A stretch of 51,227 nucleotides of DNA, from contig JAJDBB010000022.1 in NCBI GenBank assembly GCA_029261555.1, positions 1-51,227 of the forward strand, given 5' to 3'. The notes beneath the pieces are model-generated. The model ran no database searches. It had not been told where the DNA came from and saw nothing but the letters and a program-made list of their open reading frames with translations. The stretch comes from Nitrospinaceae bacterium (GTDB lineage: Bacteria > Nitrospinota > Nitrospinia > Nitrospinales > JACRGP01). A program made the position numbers and the translations under genes. The first letter of the stretch is position 1. Every line of letters begins with the position of its first letter. Positions 43,803-51,227 of the stretch are shown here, in pieces.

Positions 43803-43917
43803 ATTAATACCCAATATAATTTTTTGTTTTGAATTCTATAAAAGTATTATATGATTTTTACTTCACACAAAACCCAACTTTTTTAAATAAATTATTTTAT
43901 ACACTTGGAGGAATTAA

Positions 43918-44394
43918 ATGGCGGCATTACCTGGAAGCGACGTTAAAATGATCAAATTAAATCCCGAATGGTCGGTTGATAAGGCTGCAAGCGTGCCTCT
44001 TGAGGCCACCGCTTCCATCTCGGATTTCAAGGGCAAGCGTCTGGTGGTCACGCTCCCCGGGGCGGGCGGGTTTTGCAACAATGAGTTGGACTTGATCAAA
44101 GACAACATGGATCAGTTCAAAAGCGCCGGAGCCGACGAGGTTATCGTCGTGGTTGGCACGGATATTCTTACCAACGCGGGCCACGGCATCCCCAACCTGC
44201 TTCAGGATATCGACCAGAGTTTTGCCAAGGCCAACAAGCTTCAATTGGACGGCGTCCAAAGCCGATACTTGAACCGTGCAGTCATCGCCGTCAATGAAAA
44301 CGGCGAGGAAGTCGCTAGGGAAGATTCGCCTCTGCTCGCTTGCCGACCTTTGAACGGTCTTGTCGACGTCGCTAAAAAAGCGTTTTCTGGCTGA
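43918..44394 (+). CDS. Atypical peroxiredoxin-like (Prx5-type redoxin) protein
   Basis: A 158-residue thioredoxin-fold protein. VVTLPGAGGFCNNELDLIKD aligns with the PGAFTPTC active site of Prx5-type peroxiredoxins but is one residue shorter and lacks the conserved Thr; VVVGTDILTNAGHG and YLNRAVIAVNENGEE follow the redoxin pattern, the latter with the conserved Arg. The two cysteines are in GGFC and LLACR. ATG 43918 follows GGAGG. It probably reduces peroxides or is a redox sensor. It is divergent from the metalloprotease gene. Confidence 0.72.
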   Translation: MAALPGSDVKMIKLNPEWSVDKAASVPLEATASISDFKGKRLVVTLPGAGGFCNNELDLIKDNMDQFKSAGADEVIVVVGTDILTNAGHGIPNLLQDIDQSFAKANKLQLDGVQSRYLNRAVIAVNENGEEVAREDSPLLACRPLNGLVDVAKKAFSG

Positions 44395-44411
44395 CACATT
44401 TCTAAAATCAA

Positions 44412-44450
44412 ATGCGCTCCGGTTGGAATCAACCGGGGCGTATTTTTTTC
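44412..44450 (+). terminator. Rho-independent terminator of the peroxiredoxin-like gene
   Basis: A 14-bp stem with two G-U pairs (ATGCGCTCCGGTTG at 44412-44425, CAACCGGGGCGTAT at 44430-44443) and a GAAT loop is followed by a T-run. It is 17 bases after the stop. The remaining bases to 44610 hold nothing recognisable. Confidence 0.92.
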
Positions 44451-44610
44451 CTCCTCCTTGTGGCGTCTCAATATGGGCTATGAATGAGATATCAACACGC
44501 AAAAACCCCAAAACAAAACGGATCAACCGAAAAGAAAAAAGGAGAGGATTATTGTGGGTTGGCTTCGGGGAGGAATGGAAGTCTCAAACCCTTTCGGGCG
44601 AAAGGGAACG

Positions 44611-44964
44611 TCAATCTTTCAAAACTTTTAGCAATGCCTGCAAATCTTCTTTCAGGGAGTTTTTAAATCGTATCGCCTGTTCCCGGTCAAAGCCAAATTC
44701 CAACTGGCCTCCAGATTTCTTGGATACCTTCAACTTCTTCTTCGCGCCGGCGATGGTATACATTTCTTCGTAAAGGAGCCGTTTGATTTCCAAAACGAGG
44801 TCGACGTCCTTTCTTTGGTACAGCCTTTGGCCGGATTTATTCTTGGACGGTTTTAGAATTTCAAACTCTTCTTCCCAATAGCGTAGGACGTGTTGTTCCA
44901 CTTCGGCGATCTCTGCGACCTCGCCTATTTTGAAAAAGATTTTATCGGGAATGAAGCGGGTCAT
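44611..44964 (-). CDS. MerR-family transcriptional regulator
   Basis: A 117-residue regulator with the MerR winged-helix start [20 protein letters not shown] and [20 protein letters not shown], then a lysine-rich linker and a short helix. It belongs to the short MerR-like group commonly encoded right after ihfA. It overlaps the IHF-alpha-like gene by 23 bases. There is no effector-binding domain, so it probably acts as a DNA-architecture-dependent regulator. Confidence 0.92.
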   Translation of the reverse strand: MTRFIPDKIFFKIGEVAEIAEVEQHVLRYWEEEFEILKPSKNKSGQRLYQRKDVDLVLEIKRLLYEEMYTIAGAKKKLKVSKKSGGQLEFGFDREQAIRFKNSLKEDLQALLKVLKD

Positions 44965-45280
44965 GGGCCAGTTGATTGGTTTTTGCGAGCAAGCGCTTGC
45001 TGGGTTTAAACGTTAAAACTCTTTTGGGCTTAATGAGAACGGGTTCGCCGGTTTTTGGGTTTCGCGCCATTCTTTCTTTCTTGTTTCTCAAGTTAAAGCT
45101 TGCGAAACCGACAATACGCATGTCTTCGCCCTGGCTCAGCGCCGATTTGATTTCCTCAAACACCACGTCGACCGCTTGAACCGCCTCCTGGCGGGTAAAT
45201 CCCACCCTTTCGTAAACGCGTTCAACGATGTCGGCCTTGACGACGGCGCCCTTTTCTATGAAGGTTGGAGATGAAATCAT
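44942..45280 (-). CDS. Integration host factor alpha-like / HU-family DNA-binding protein
   Basis: A 112-residue protein of the HU/IHF family: [60 protein letters not shown] (the beta-arm) and [12 protein letters not shown]. The beta-arm Pro-containing RNPKTGE matches IHF-alpha. ATG 45280 gives about 14 residues before the fold; upstream in-frame codons overlap the EF-G-like gene's end and are ignored. It bends DNA in transcription, replication and recombination. The ihfA-merR order is conserved in many Gram-negatives, usually after pheT; here it follows an EF-G-like gene. Confidence 0.88.
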   Translation of the reverse strand: MISSPTFIEKGAVVKADIVERVYERVGFTRQEAVQAVDVVFEEIKSALSQGEDMRIVGFASFNLRNKKERMARNPKTGEPVLIKPKRVLTFKPSKRLLAKTNQLAHDPLHSR

Positions 45281-45332
45281 GAGCGAAAATTCAAAAATAA
45301 GGTCAAGAAGACTTTCCCAAAAAGCGGTCGGG

Positions 45333-47420
45333 TCATTCGTGCTTTTTGGCGGCTTTGGCCGTTTCAATTACTTTTTGAGCTATATGGTCGGGCACGTCCT
45401 GGTAACCGGAAAACTCCATCGCGAACGCTCCGCGCCCGCCAGTCATAGCTGTTAAATCAACGGAATAATTCAAAACCTCAGCCATGGGAATCAGAGCCTT
45501 GACGCTTTGATCGGCTTCCCCAGCCTCGATTCCCATCACTTTTCCCCGTTTGGAATTGAGATCTCCCATGACGTCCCCCACATATTCGCTGGGAACGTTG
45601 ACCTCCATTTCCATGATTGGCTCTAGCAAAATAGGCTTACAATCCATCACGCCTTTTTTAAATCCCATGGAGCCTGCGATTTTAAAAGCCATCTCGGAGG
45701 AATCCACGTCGTGATAAGAACCGTCGTAGAGGGAGACCTTGACGTCGACCATGGGATATCCCGCGAGGACTCCCTGCGCCATAGCTTCCATGACGCCTTT
45801 TTCCACAGCGGGAATGTAGGTTTTCGGAATGGCTCCGCCGACAATTTTATTTTCGAAAACAAATCCTTCGCCTTTAGGGAGAGGAGAAATCTCCAGCCAT
45901 GTGTCTCCGTACTGACCGCGCCCTCCAGTTTGCTTTTTGTATTTCCCTTGAACCTTAGTTCGGCCTCGCAGTGTTTCCCGGTAAGGAACCTTGGGAGGAT
46001 GAAGATCCACTTCCACGCCGAACCGGCGCTTCATGCACTCGATGACAACGTCCAAATGCACCTGCCCCATTCCGGAAACCAGAAGGTCGTGGGTTTGAGG
46101 GTCGCGCTCAATCTTCAGAGTGGGATCTTCCTCCGCCAAACGATGCAGGGCAGTACTGATTTTTTCCTCGTCTGCCCGGGTCTTTGGAACCATGGCGCGT
46201 GCCATTACGGGATGAGGAAAAGAAATTGGGGCAAATACGACGGGATGCTCCTGGGCGCACAAGGAGTCGCCAGTAGTGGTCGTTTTGAGCTTGGCCACGG
46301 CGCCAATATCGCCGGCGGAAATTTCTCCGACCGGAACTTGTTTTTTCCCTTGCAAGCCAAAAACCTGCCCCACCCGTTCGGCGACGTTTTGCGTGGAATT
46401 AAAAACGCTTGAATCACCCTTGAGCGTCCCGGAAAACACACGAAAAAGAGTCAACTTACCCGCGTAGGGGTCGGCCACTGTTTTAAAAACCAACGCGGAA
46501 AGCGGCGCAGCCTCGTCGGACTTAACGACGACTTCTGAATCGTCTTGGGTGGACTTTCCCTTGACCTGCGGACGGTCTACCGGGGAAGGAAGGTATTCAA
46601 CGATGGCGTCCAGCAAGACGTCGACGCCCATATTCAACGTTGCGGACCCACAAACCACCGGAATTAATTCGCCGTTTAGGACGCCTTTCTTCAACCCGGA
46701 GTTAAAATCCTCGTTGGAAAGCTCGCCGGTTTCCAAATATTTTTCAATCAATTCATCGTCGGATTCGGCGACGTTTTCCACCAGCTCCGCGCGGATTATC
46801 TCGACGTCTTCAACGGCGTCTTGCGGGGCCTCACCGGATTCTCCCAAACCCTTTCCGCTTTTATCGTATTTTCTATATACGTTTTCGACCAGATCCACCA
46901 ACCCGGTAAACCCCTCGCCGGAACCAACAGGAATTTGAAGAAGGACTGGGGATTTTTTGAATTTTTTCTTTATCGAGTCCATAACCGCCTGAAGGTTGGC
47001 GCGCTCGTGGTCGATCTTGTTGATAAAAATTATTTTGGGCAACCCTTCATCCTCGGCCCATTTCCAAACCTTCTCCGTATAAAACTGCACGCCGTCGGCC
47101 GCAGAAACCACGACCACCGCGCCGTCCACCACCCTCAAACTCGACGGCGTATCGGCGATAAAATTACTGTTGCCGGGGGCGTCGATCAAATTTATCTTAT
47201 GTTTGTTCCATTCGCATAAAGCGATCGAGGCGTTTATGGAGTGACCGCGCTTGATTTCATCGGGATCGTAATCCATGACGGACGAGGAGTCCCCGACCTT
47301 TCCCAACCGATCAGATACCCCGGAGGCGTAAAGAATGGCCTCCGCCAGGGACGTTTTTCCGGAGGCCCCGTGGCCTACAAAACCGACATTACGAATTTGT
47401 TCCACCTTGTATTTTTTCAT
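45333..47420 (-). CDS. EF-G-like translational GTPase (EF-G 2 subfamily)
   Basis: A 695-residue GTPase. ATG 47420 is preceded by AGGGGTGG, so the longer frame is ignored. P-loop GHGASGKTS; switch II reads DAPGNSNF instead of the canonical DTPGHVDF, so the catalytic histidine is Asn84; NKIDHE is the G4 motif. Domains II-V follow, with GGRGQYGDTWLEISPLPKGE and GGRGAFAMEFSGYQD. It matches the EF-G-like paralogue subfamily rather than housekeeping FusA, which is usually found with rpsL/rpsG/tufA. Activity as a translocase is doubtful, and its role is not established. It lies in a minus-strand operon after the cNMP/MBL gene. Confidence 0.9.
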   Translation of the reverse strand: MKKYKVEQIRNVGFVGHGASGKTSLAEAILYASGVSDRLGKVGDSSSVMDYDPDEIKRGHSINASIALCEWNKHKINLIDAPGNSNFIADTPSSLRVVDGAVVVVSAADGVQFYTEKVWKWAEDEGLPKIIFINKIDHERANLQAVMDSIKKKFKKSPVLLQIPVGSGEGFTGLVDLVENVYRKYDKSGKGLGESGEAPQDAVEDVEIIRAELVENVAESDDELIEKYLETGELSNEDFNSGLKKGVLNGELIPVVCGSATLNMGVDVLLDAIVEYLPSPVDRPQVKGKSTQDDSEVVVKSDEAAPLSALVFKTVADPYAGKLTLFRVFSGTLKGDSSVFNSTQNVAERVGQVFGLQGKKQVPVGEISAGDIGAVAKLKTTTTGDSLCAQEHPVVFAPISFPHPVMARAMVPKTRADEEKISTALHRLAEEDPTLKIERDPQTHDLLVSGMGQVHLDVVIECMKRRFGVEVDLHPPKVPYRETLRGRTKVQGKYKKQTGGRGQYGDTWLEISPLPKGEGFVFENKIVGGAIPKTYIPAVEKGVMEAMAQGVLAGYPMVDVKVSLYDGSYHDVDSSEMAFKIAGSMGFKKGVMDCKPILLEPIMEMEVNVPSEYVGDVMGDLNSKRGKVMGIEAGEADQSVKALIPMAEVLNYSVDLTAMTGGRGAFAMEFSGYQDVPDHIAQKVIETAKAAKKHE

Positions 47421-47467
47421 TCGCCACCCCTGTATTTTGGAAAGAGCGCCAAAATGCGCGCTAACCG

Positions 47468-49873
47468 TCAACTAGTTTCAGGAATTCGAAAGTCTCCGGA
47501 TTCAATTTTCCTGACTTTTTGATAAACGGTCCCAAAGAAAGACGGAAACAGTTTGAACAACTTATAGGCTTCGTCCTTTTTCAACCGAATGGCGAAAACC
47601 TCGACGCTTTTTGCGATGGCCGTGGTCGCTCGAGGAACGTTTTTTAACAGTTCCAGTTCGCCAAACACGTCCCCCCCTTTCAAACTAGCCATTTTTTTGT
47701 TATTCGCGCCCAAAACCTCGACGTCTCCCGATAAAATAATAAACATATCCCGGTCCTTACCGCCCTTCTTAAAAATCACCTCGCCTTTTTTCCAATGGGT
47801 CATTTTTCCGAACGCCAGAGAGGCGATAAAACTGGGACTGATTATATCGTTGTAAAAACTGCGTATCTTGTAAAAATCGTCCTGGATATTTGGAAGCGAC
47901 AACTTTTTGTAAAACCGCTTGGGAATTTTTAACAGAGTGACGGGCGTCATGGCTCGAACGGTAGCCCTGCGATGGGGGTTCGGAGTGTTGACCGCAAGCT
48001 CGCCAAAAAATTTTCCCTTTTCGTAAATGGCTGAAGATTCCCCGTTGATAATTATTTCCGCAAATCCCTCCAGAATGACGTAAAAGGTCTCCCCGGTGTC
48101 GTACTGCATGAACACGGTCTCGTCGGCGTTGTAGTGAACCACCTCGGAACTTTTCAACATGCTCATGAGGTTTTTCTGATTGACCTCGTTGAACAGGGGA
48201 ACCTGTTTTAACGTTTCGATTTGGGAGTTTTTGCTCTCCGTTTTTCTTTTTATGAGAGTCCTGGTTTCTCCTTCGACGGCAAAGTGGAAATTTTTGTGCT
48301 TGATGGGATCCTCGTGCTGGTGAACCAAAACCAGGTTTTTGCCAAGGCTCTTTTTTTCCAGTTCCAGGGATTCCAGTTTGGTGTGTAAAATACCGCCCCC
48401 CACGTCGTGGATAACCATGTCCGCGTCCCAAATAAAACCCAACACCATGTCGCGTCGCTTTTTAGTAAAAACTCCCTGCTGGTACCATTCGTCGACTTTT
48501 TCGACGTCAAATTTTGTGTCGCCGGAATGGCTGATGGCCCTGGTTTGTTTGCCGTCCTTGTAGGTCAGGATAAAACGCCCACACGGGATGGAGTGCAGGG
48601 AATAATCAAAAGTAAAATAGGTGTTTTTAAAACCCGGCAGTTTAATTTTCTTTTGCGGCTCCACTTCAATAAAATCCACTAGACTTTCAATCATGTCCGA
48701 AGGAAAACAGGTCAGAGCCTCGACCTTGCGGAGAAAACTGTCGAAGATAATGCGAGTGGAAATGATTTTAACGCGTTTCCCAAACAGGATCGTTTCAACC
48801 AGTCCCAGATCGTGATCCGAGTGAACATGGGTTAGAAAAACGCATTCGACGTCGTCCTCGGAAATTCCGTTGCCCAGCGCAAGGGCGGAGCTGTCGTGAA
48901 GCGCGTCCACCATGACCCCCTTGCCCTCCGACCAGACCACCACGCAACTGTTGTGCCTTTTCGGGGCGAAGCCGGATCCAACGCCTAAAAAGGTCGCCCC
49001 CATAAAGGGTTTTGACATTGGTTTGATTTTTACGGCCTGGGGATTGGCGTCCAAAACGCTGATATCGATTTCACATTTGAGCTCCCGCTTGTGGTAAATG
49101 CGAAACACAGAGGGTTGGACTTGAACCACCTTGATTTTTTTTCTGGAATCGCTTTCGCTTTGAATGGAAATGGCGCCGCTGGAGTCGAAATGGGCGAACT
49201 GAATAATTTTTTGAGTGAATTTTTTCCGATCTTTCTCTGGAGCGAGCGCAAATAAATCCATTTCGGATTTTAATTGGGCGCAAAGAAGATAGTTTTTTGA
49301 AAAAATAGAACGCAGGTCCAAACCCTTTTTGGAGGGCAACCATTTTTGAGATTTTAAAAGGTCGGAAAAATATCCTTCTATCCTTTGCAGGATTTTTTTG
49401 TCCCCGCAATGGTCCGCAAGCAGACTTTGATAAAATCCCCACAAAAAATCATCATAGGCGACTTCATCCAGAAACAAATTGAATCGGTCGATCTTTTTCG
49501 GAGTTAAATCAAGCCGGGCAATTAAGGATTTGAATTGCGAACGAATAATCTGGTTAAACCGGGGGCCAAAAAGCGTTTCATTCAGAATAATCAGAAAACG
49601 CTCTTTTTGTTCGGGGGTGCAGTAGAAAATGATTTTCCCCTGATTGGGGCGTATAAAAAGATAACTGTAAACGATGAACTCAAAGTCAAAATTATTCCGG
49701 CCCTGTACAAATGTGCGAATCGGAATCACAAACCGATTCGGCAACGGCCTGTTTTGGACCGTAAAATCCTTCACAATTCCCGGCGGACATCCAAAAACCA
49801 TTTCGCCAAAATCCCTGGTTTCCAAAACCCGGTAATTGTGCCTTTTTAAAATCTTAAAATTCTTATCTTTCAT
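47468..49873 (-). CDS. Metallo-beta-lactamase-fold protein with two cyclic-nucleotide-binding domains
   Basis: An 801-residue protein with an unusual layout. Residues 1-285 are an unrecognised domain without signal peptide. Residues about 290-530 form a metallo-beta-lactamase fold: LTHVHSDHD (His349, His351, Asp353, His354), SLHSIP (His427), SHSGDTKFD (Asp452), HDVGGG and LVHQHEDP, the pattern of the RNase Z/ribonuclease-like branch. Residues about 550-670 and 680-790 are two cNMP-binding domains; each keeps the phosphate-binding cassette (FFGELAVNTPNPHRRATV; VFGELELLKNVPRATT) with Glu and Arg. A hydrolase gated by cAMP, cGMP or another nucleotide is inferred. It lies three bases after der, and 47 bases before the EF-G-like gene. 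Confidence 0.87.
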   Translation of the reverse strand: MKDKNFKILKRHNYRVLETRDFGEMVFGCPPGIVKDFTVQNRPLPNRFVIPIRTFVQGRNNFDFEFIVYSYLFIRPNQGKIIFYCTPEQKERFLIILNETLFGPRFNQIIRSQFKSLIARLDLTPKKIDRFNLFLDEVAYDDFLWGFYQSLLADHCGDKKILQRIEGYFSDLLKSQKWLPSKKGLDLRSIFSKNYLLCAQLKSEMDLFALAPEKDRKKFTQKIIQFAHFDSSGAISIQSESDSRKKIKVVQVQPSVFRIYHKRELKCEIDISVLDANPQAVKIKPMSKPFMGATFLGVGSGFAPKRHNSCVVVWSEGKGVMVDALHDSSALALGNGISEDDVECVFLTHVHSDHDLGLVETILFGKRVKIISTRIIFDSFLRKVEALTCFPSDMIESLVDFIEVEPQKKIKLPGFKNTYFTFDYSLHSIPCGRFILTYKDGKQTRAISHSGDTKFDVEKVDEWYQQGVFTKKRRDMVLGFIWDADMVIHDVGGGILHTKLESLELEKKSLGKNLVLVHQHEDPIKHKNFHFAVEGETRTLIKRKTESKNSQIETLKQVPLFNEVNQKNLMSMLKSSEVVHYNADETVFMQYDTGETFYVILEGFAEIIINGESSAIYEKGKFFGELAVNTPNPHRRATVRAMTPVTLLKIPKRFYKKLSLPNIQDDFYKIRSFYNDIISPSFIASLAFGKMTHWKKGEVIFKKGGKDRDMFIILSGDVEVLGANNKKMASLKGGDVFGELELLKNVPRATTAIAKSVEVFAIRLKKDEAYKLFKLFPSFFGTVYQKVRKIESGDFRIPETS

Positions 49874-49876
49874 ATA

Positions 49877-51202
49877 TCAGGAGCTTTTGGCCGGCTTGTT
49901 TGGGGAAAAAACCAGTTTAACTGGAGTTCCGGAAAAACCAAATTCCTTACGCAAAAAATTCGTCAAATAACGCCGGTAAGAAAAATGGATGCCTTCGGGA
50001 TAATTCACAAAACATCGAAAAGTCGGAGGCCGGTTTCGAATTTGAGTCGAATAATACAATTTCAAAAGTTTCCCCCGGTACTGGCTCATCGGATTTTTCA
50101 ACAAGGCTTTTTCAAAGCAGGAATTGATTTTCCCGGTGGAAATTTCCTTGCAATACTCGTCGAACACGGCGTCGATTTGCGGAAACAGTTTATTCAGACG
50201 TCTTCCCGTTTTAGCGGACAAGTTTATTATAGGAGCAAAATCCAGGAACTTTAAATGACCTCTTGCCTCTTCCTGGTAGTCCGTAAAGCTTTTTTCGCCC
50301 TTTTCAACCAGATCCCATTTATTAAAAACGATCACGCAAGCCCGTCCTCTTTCCAAAGCGTACCCGGCAATCGCCGCGTCCTGGCTCGTTACGCCCGCTT
50401 GGGCGTCTAAAACCAAGACAACCATATCACTCCGCTCCATGGCTTTCAATGCCATGATCACGCTAAACTTATCTAGCAGTTTTTTAGTCTTTCCCTTTTT
50501 CCTGATGCCAGCGGTATCGACAAATATATATTTTTTGCCCTCGACTTCTAAAATCGAGTCCGTTGTGTCCCGCGTGGTTCCCGGCACGTCCGAAACAATG
50601 CAACGCGAGGAATTCAACAGCTTGTTTATCAAAGAGGATTTGCCCGCATTAGGTCGCCCCACCACGGCCACCCGAACGGCTTTTCCGTCGTATTCCTCCT
50701 TCGGAATTTCCGGGAAAGTTTCGACGACGTCTTGTAACAGGTCGGATATACCCAGCCCGTGTTCGGCGGAAACCGCATATAATTTTTTCACGCCCACTTT
50801 CGCAAAGTCGCCCAACTGATTGAAATGGCCGGGAGCGTCCACCTTGTTGACCGCAAAAAACCAAGGTTTTCCTGCCTTGCGAATATCTTCCAGGACGTCC
50901 AAATCGCTTGGAGTCAGGCCCTGCTGGTTATCCGCCAGGATCACCACGGCGTCCGCCTCTTCCCTTGCCAGCAACGATTGCTCTTTTATTTTTAATTCAA
51001 CGGGGTCGTCGCCGACGTCGACGCCGCCCGTGTCGATCAAAATAAATTGCTTGTCGAACCAACAGGCCTGGCCGTAATTCCTATCACGGGTAACGCCCGG
51101 CGTGTTATGGACAATGGCGTTCCTCTGACGAACGATTTTATTAAACAGCGTGGATTTCCCCACATTGGCGCGGCCCACAATGGCCACCACTGGAATCGCC
51201 AT
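49877..51202 (-). CDS. der: GTPase Der (EngA), ribosome assembly
   Basis: A 441-residue tandem GTPase for 50S subunit assembly. The first G domain has GRANVGKST, DTGGVDVG and NKVD; the second GRPNAGKSS, DTAGIRKKGK and NKWDLV; the C-terminal KH-like domain ends with KEFGFSGTPVKLVF. ATG 51202 gives the conserved MAIPVVAIVGRANVGKS; a TTG at 51217 is possible. It is the first gene of the minus-strand run here, but the operon may continue beyond the window edge. Confidence 0.97.
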   Translation of the reverse strand: MAIPVVAIVGRANVGKSTLFNKIVRQRNAIVHNTPGVTRDRNYGQACWFDKQFILIDTGGVDVGDDPVELKIKEQSLLAREEADAVVILADNQQGLTPSDLDVLEDIRKAGKPWFFAVNKVDAPGHFNQLGDFAKVGVKKLYAVSAEHGLGISDLLQDVVETFPEIPKEEYDGKAVRVAVVGRPNAGKSSLINKLLNSSRCIVSDVPGTTRDTTDSILEVEGKKYIFVDTAGIRKKGKTKKLLDKFSVIMALKAMERSDMVVLVLDAQAGVTSQDAAIAGYALERGRACVIVFNKWDLVEKGEKSFTDYQEEARGHLKFLDFAPIINLSAKTGRRLNKLFPQIDAVFDEYCKEISTGKINSCFEKALLKNPMSQYRGKLLKLYYSTQIRNRPPTFRCFVNYPEGIHFSYRRYLTNFLRKEFGFSGTPVKLVFSPNKPAKSS

Positions 51203-51227
51203 GGCATTCAAGCTCAAATCGAAGGAG

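Noticed and set aside
44451-44610. Spacer between the peroxiredoxin-like terminator and merR examined for tRNA-Pro, which often follows ihfA-merR
   Set aside because: No acceptor-stem pairing or T-loop consensus was found.

Overview
The window is typical bacterial chromosome: about 44 tightly packed protein genes, intergenic gaps mostly under 300 bases, and no tRNA, rRNA, CRISPR array, insertion sequence or phage gene that I can see. It suggests a Gram-negative, flagellated bacterium with balanced base composition: exported proteins with signal peptides, fliD/fliS, an NtrY-like kinase. Succinyl-CoA synthetase lies near a four-gene 2-oxoacid:ferredoxin oxidoreductase, which fits an autotroph or microaerophile using reductive TCA chemistry. 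Nitrospinota (Nitrospina-like) is my best guess, but this is an inference without a marker gene.

Layout. 1-3.5 kb: 3' part of metG, a TatD-radical SAM fusion and a DUF423 membrane protein. 3.6-8.2 kb: an exported STN/HEAT-repeat protein followed by a large exported PKD/HYR adhesin-like protein with three exact-period 477-bp repeats, closed by a strong terminator. 8.3-12.9 kb: a YdeP-type molybdopterin oxidoreductase, a convergent B12-binding radical SAM protein and an exported, membrane-anchored unknown. 13-19.8 kb: a run with a giant DUF4175-like coiled-coil membrane protein, a TPR/zinc-peptidase protein, a MoxR ATPase and a DUF4124/lectin-like protein. 19.8-22.8 kb: a DEDD exonuclease, then fliD-fliS behind a sigma-28-like promoter.

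23-30.7 kb is the carbon-metabolism block: sucCD, three small unknowns with a repeat-rich spacer, then oxidoreductase alpha, beta, gamma and ferredoxin-like delta genes, a terminator and ndk. SucCD would supply succinyl-CoA, the substrate of a 2-oxoglutarate:ferredoxin oxidoreductase in the reductive direction. 30.8-36.7 kb is housekeeping: FmdB-like zinc ribbon, a 6-pyruvoyl-tetrahydropterin synthase overlapping folE, phoH-ybeY, a HIT hydrolase and mutS. 36.9-43.8 kb: DUF4390 protein overlapping an NtrY-like histidine kinase, a small unknown, an aldehyde dehydrogenase overlapping a DUF1566 protein, and a convergent exported zinc metalloprotease.

43.9-51.2 kb: a divergent peroxiredoxin-like gene, then a minus-strand operon in the order der, a metallo-beta-lactamase protein with two cyclic-nucleotide-binding domains, an atypical EF-G-like GTPase, an IHF-alpha-like gene and a MerR-family gene. 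The least explained parts are the MoxR cluster without its usual DUF58/VWA partners, the metallo-beta-lactamase/double-cNMP protein, the STN/HEAT plus HYR exported pair, and the repeat-bearing spacer near 25.6 kb.
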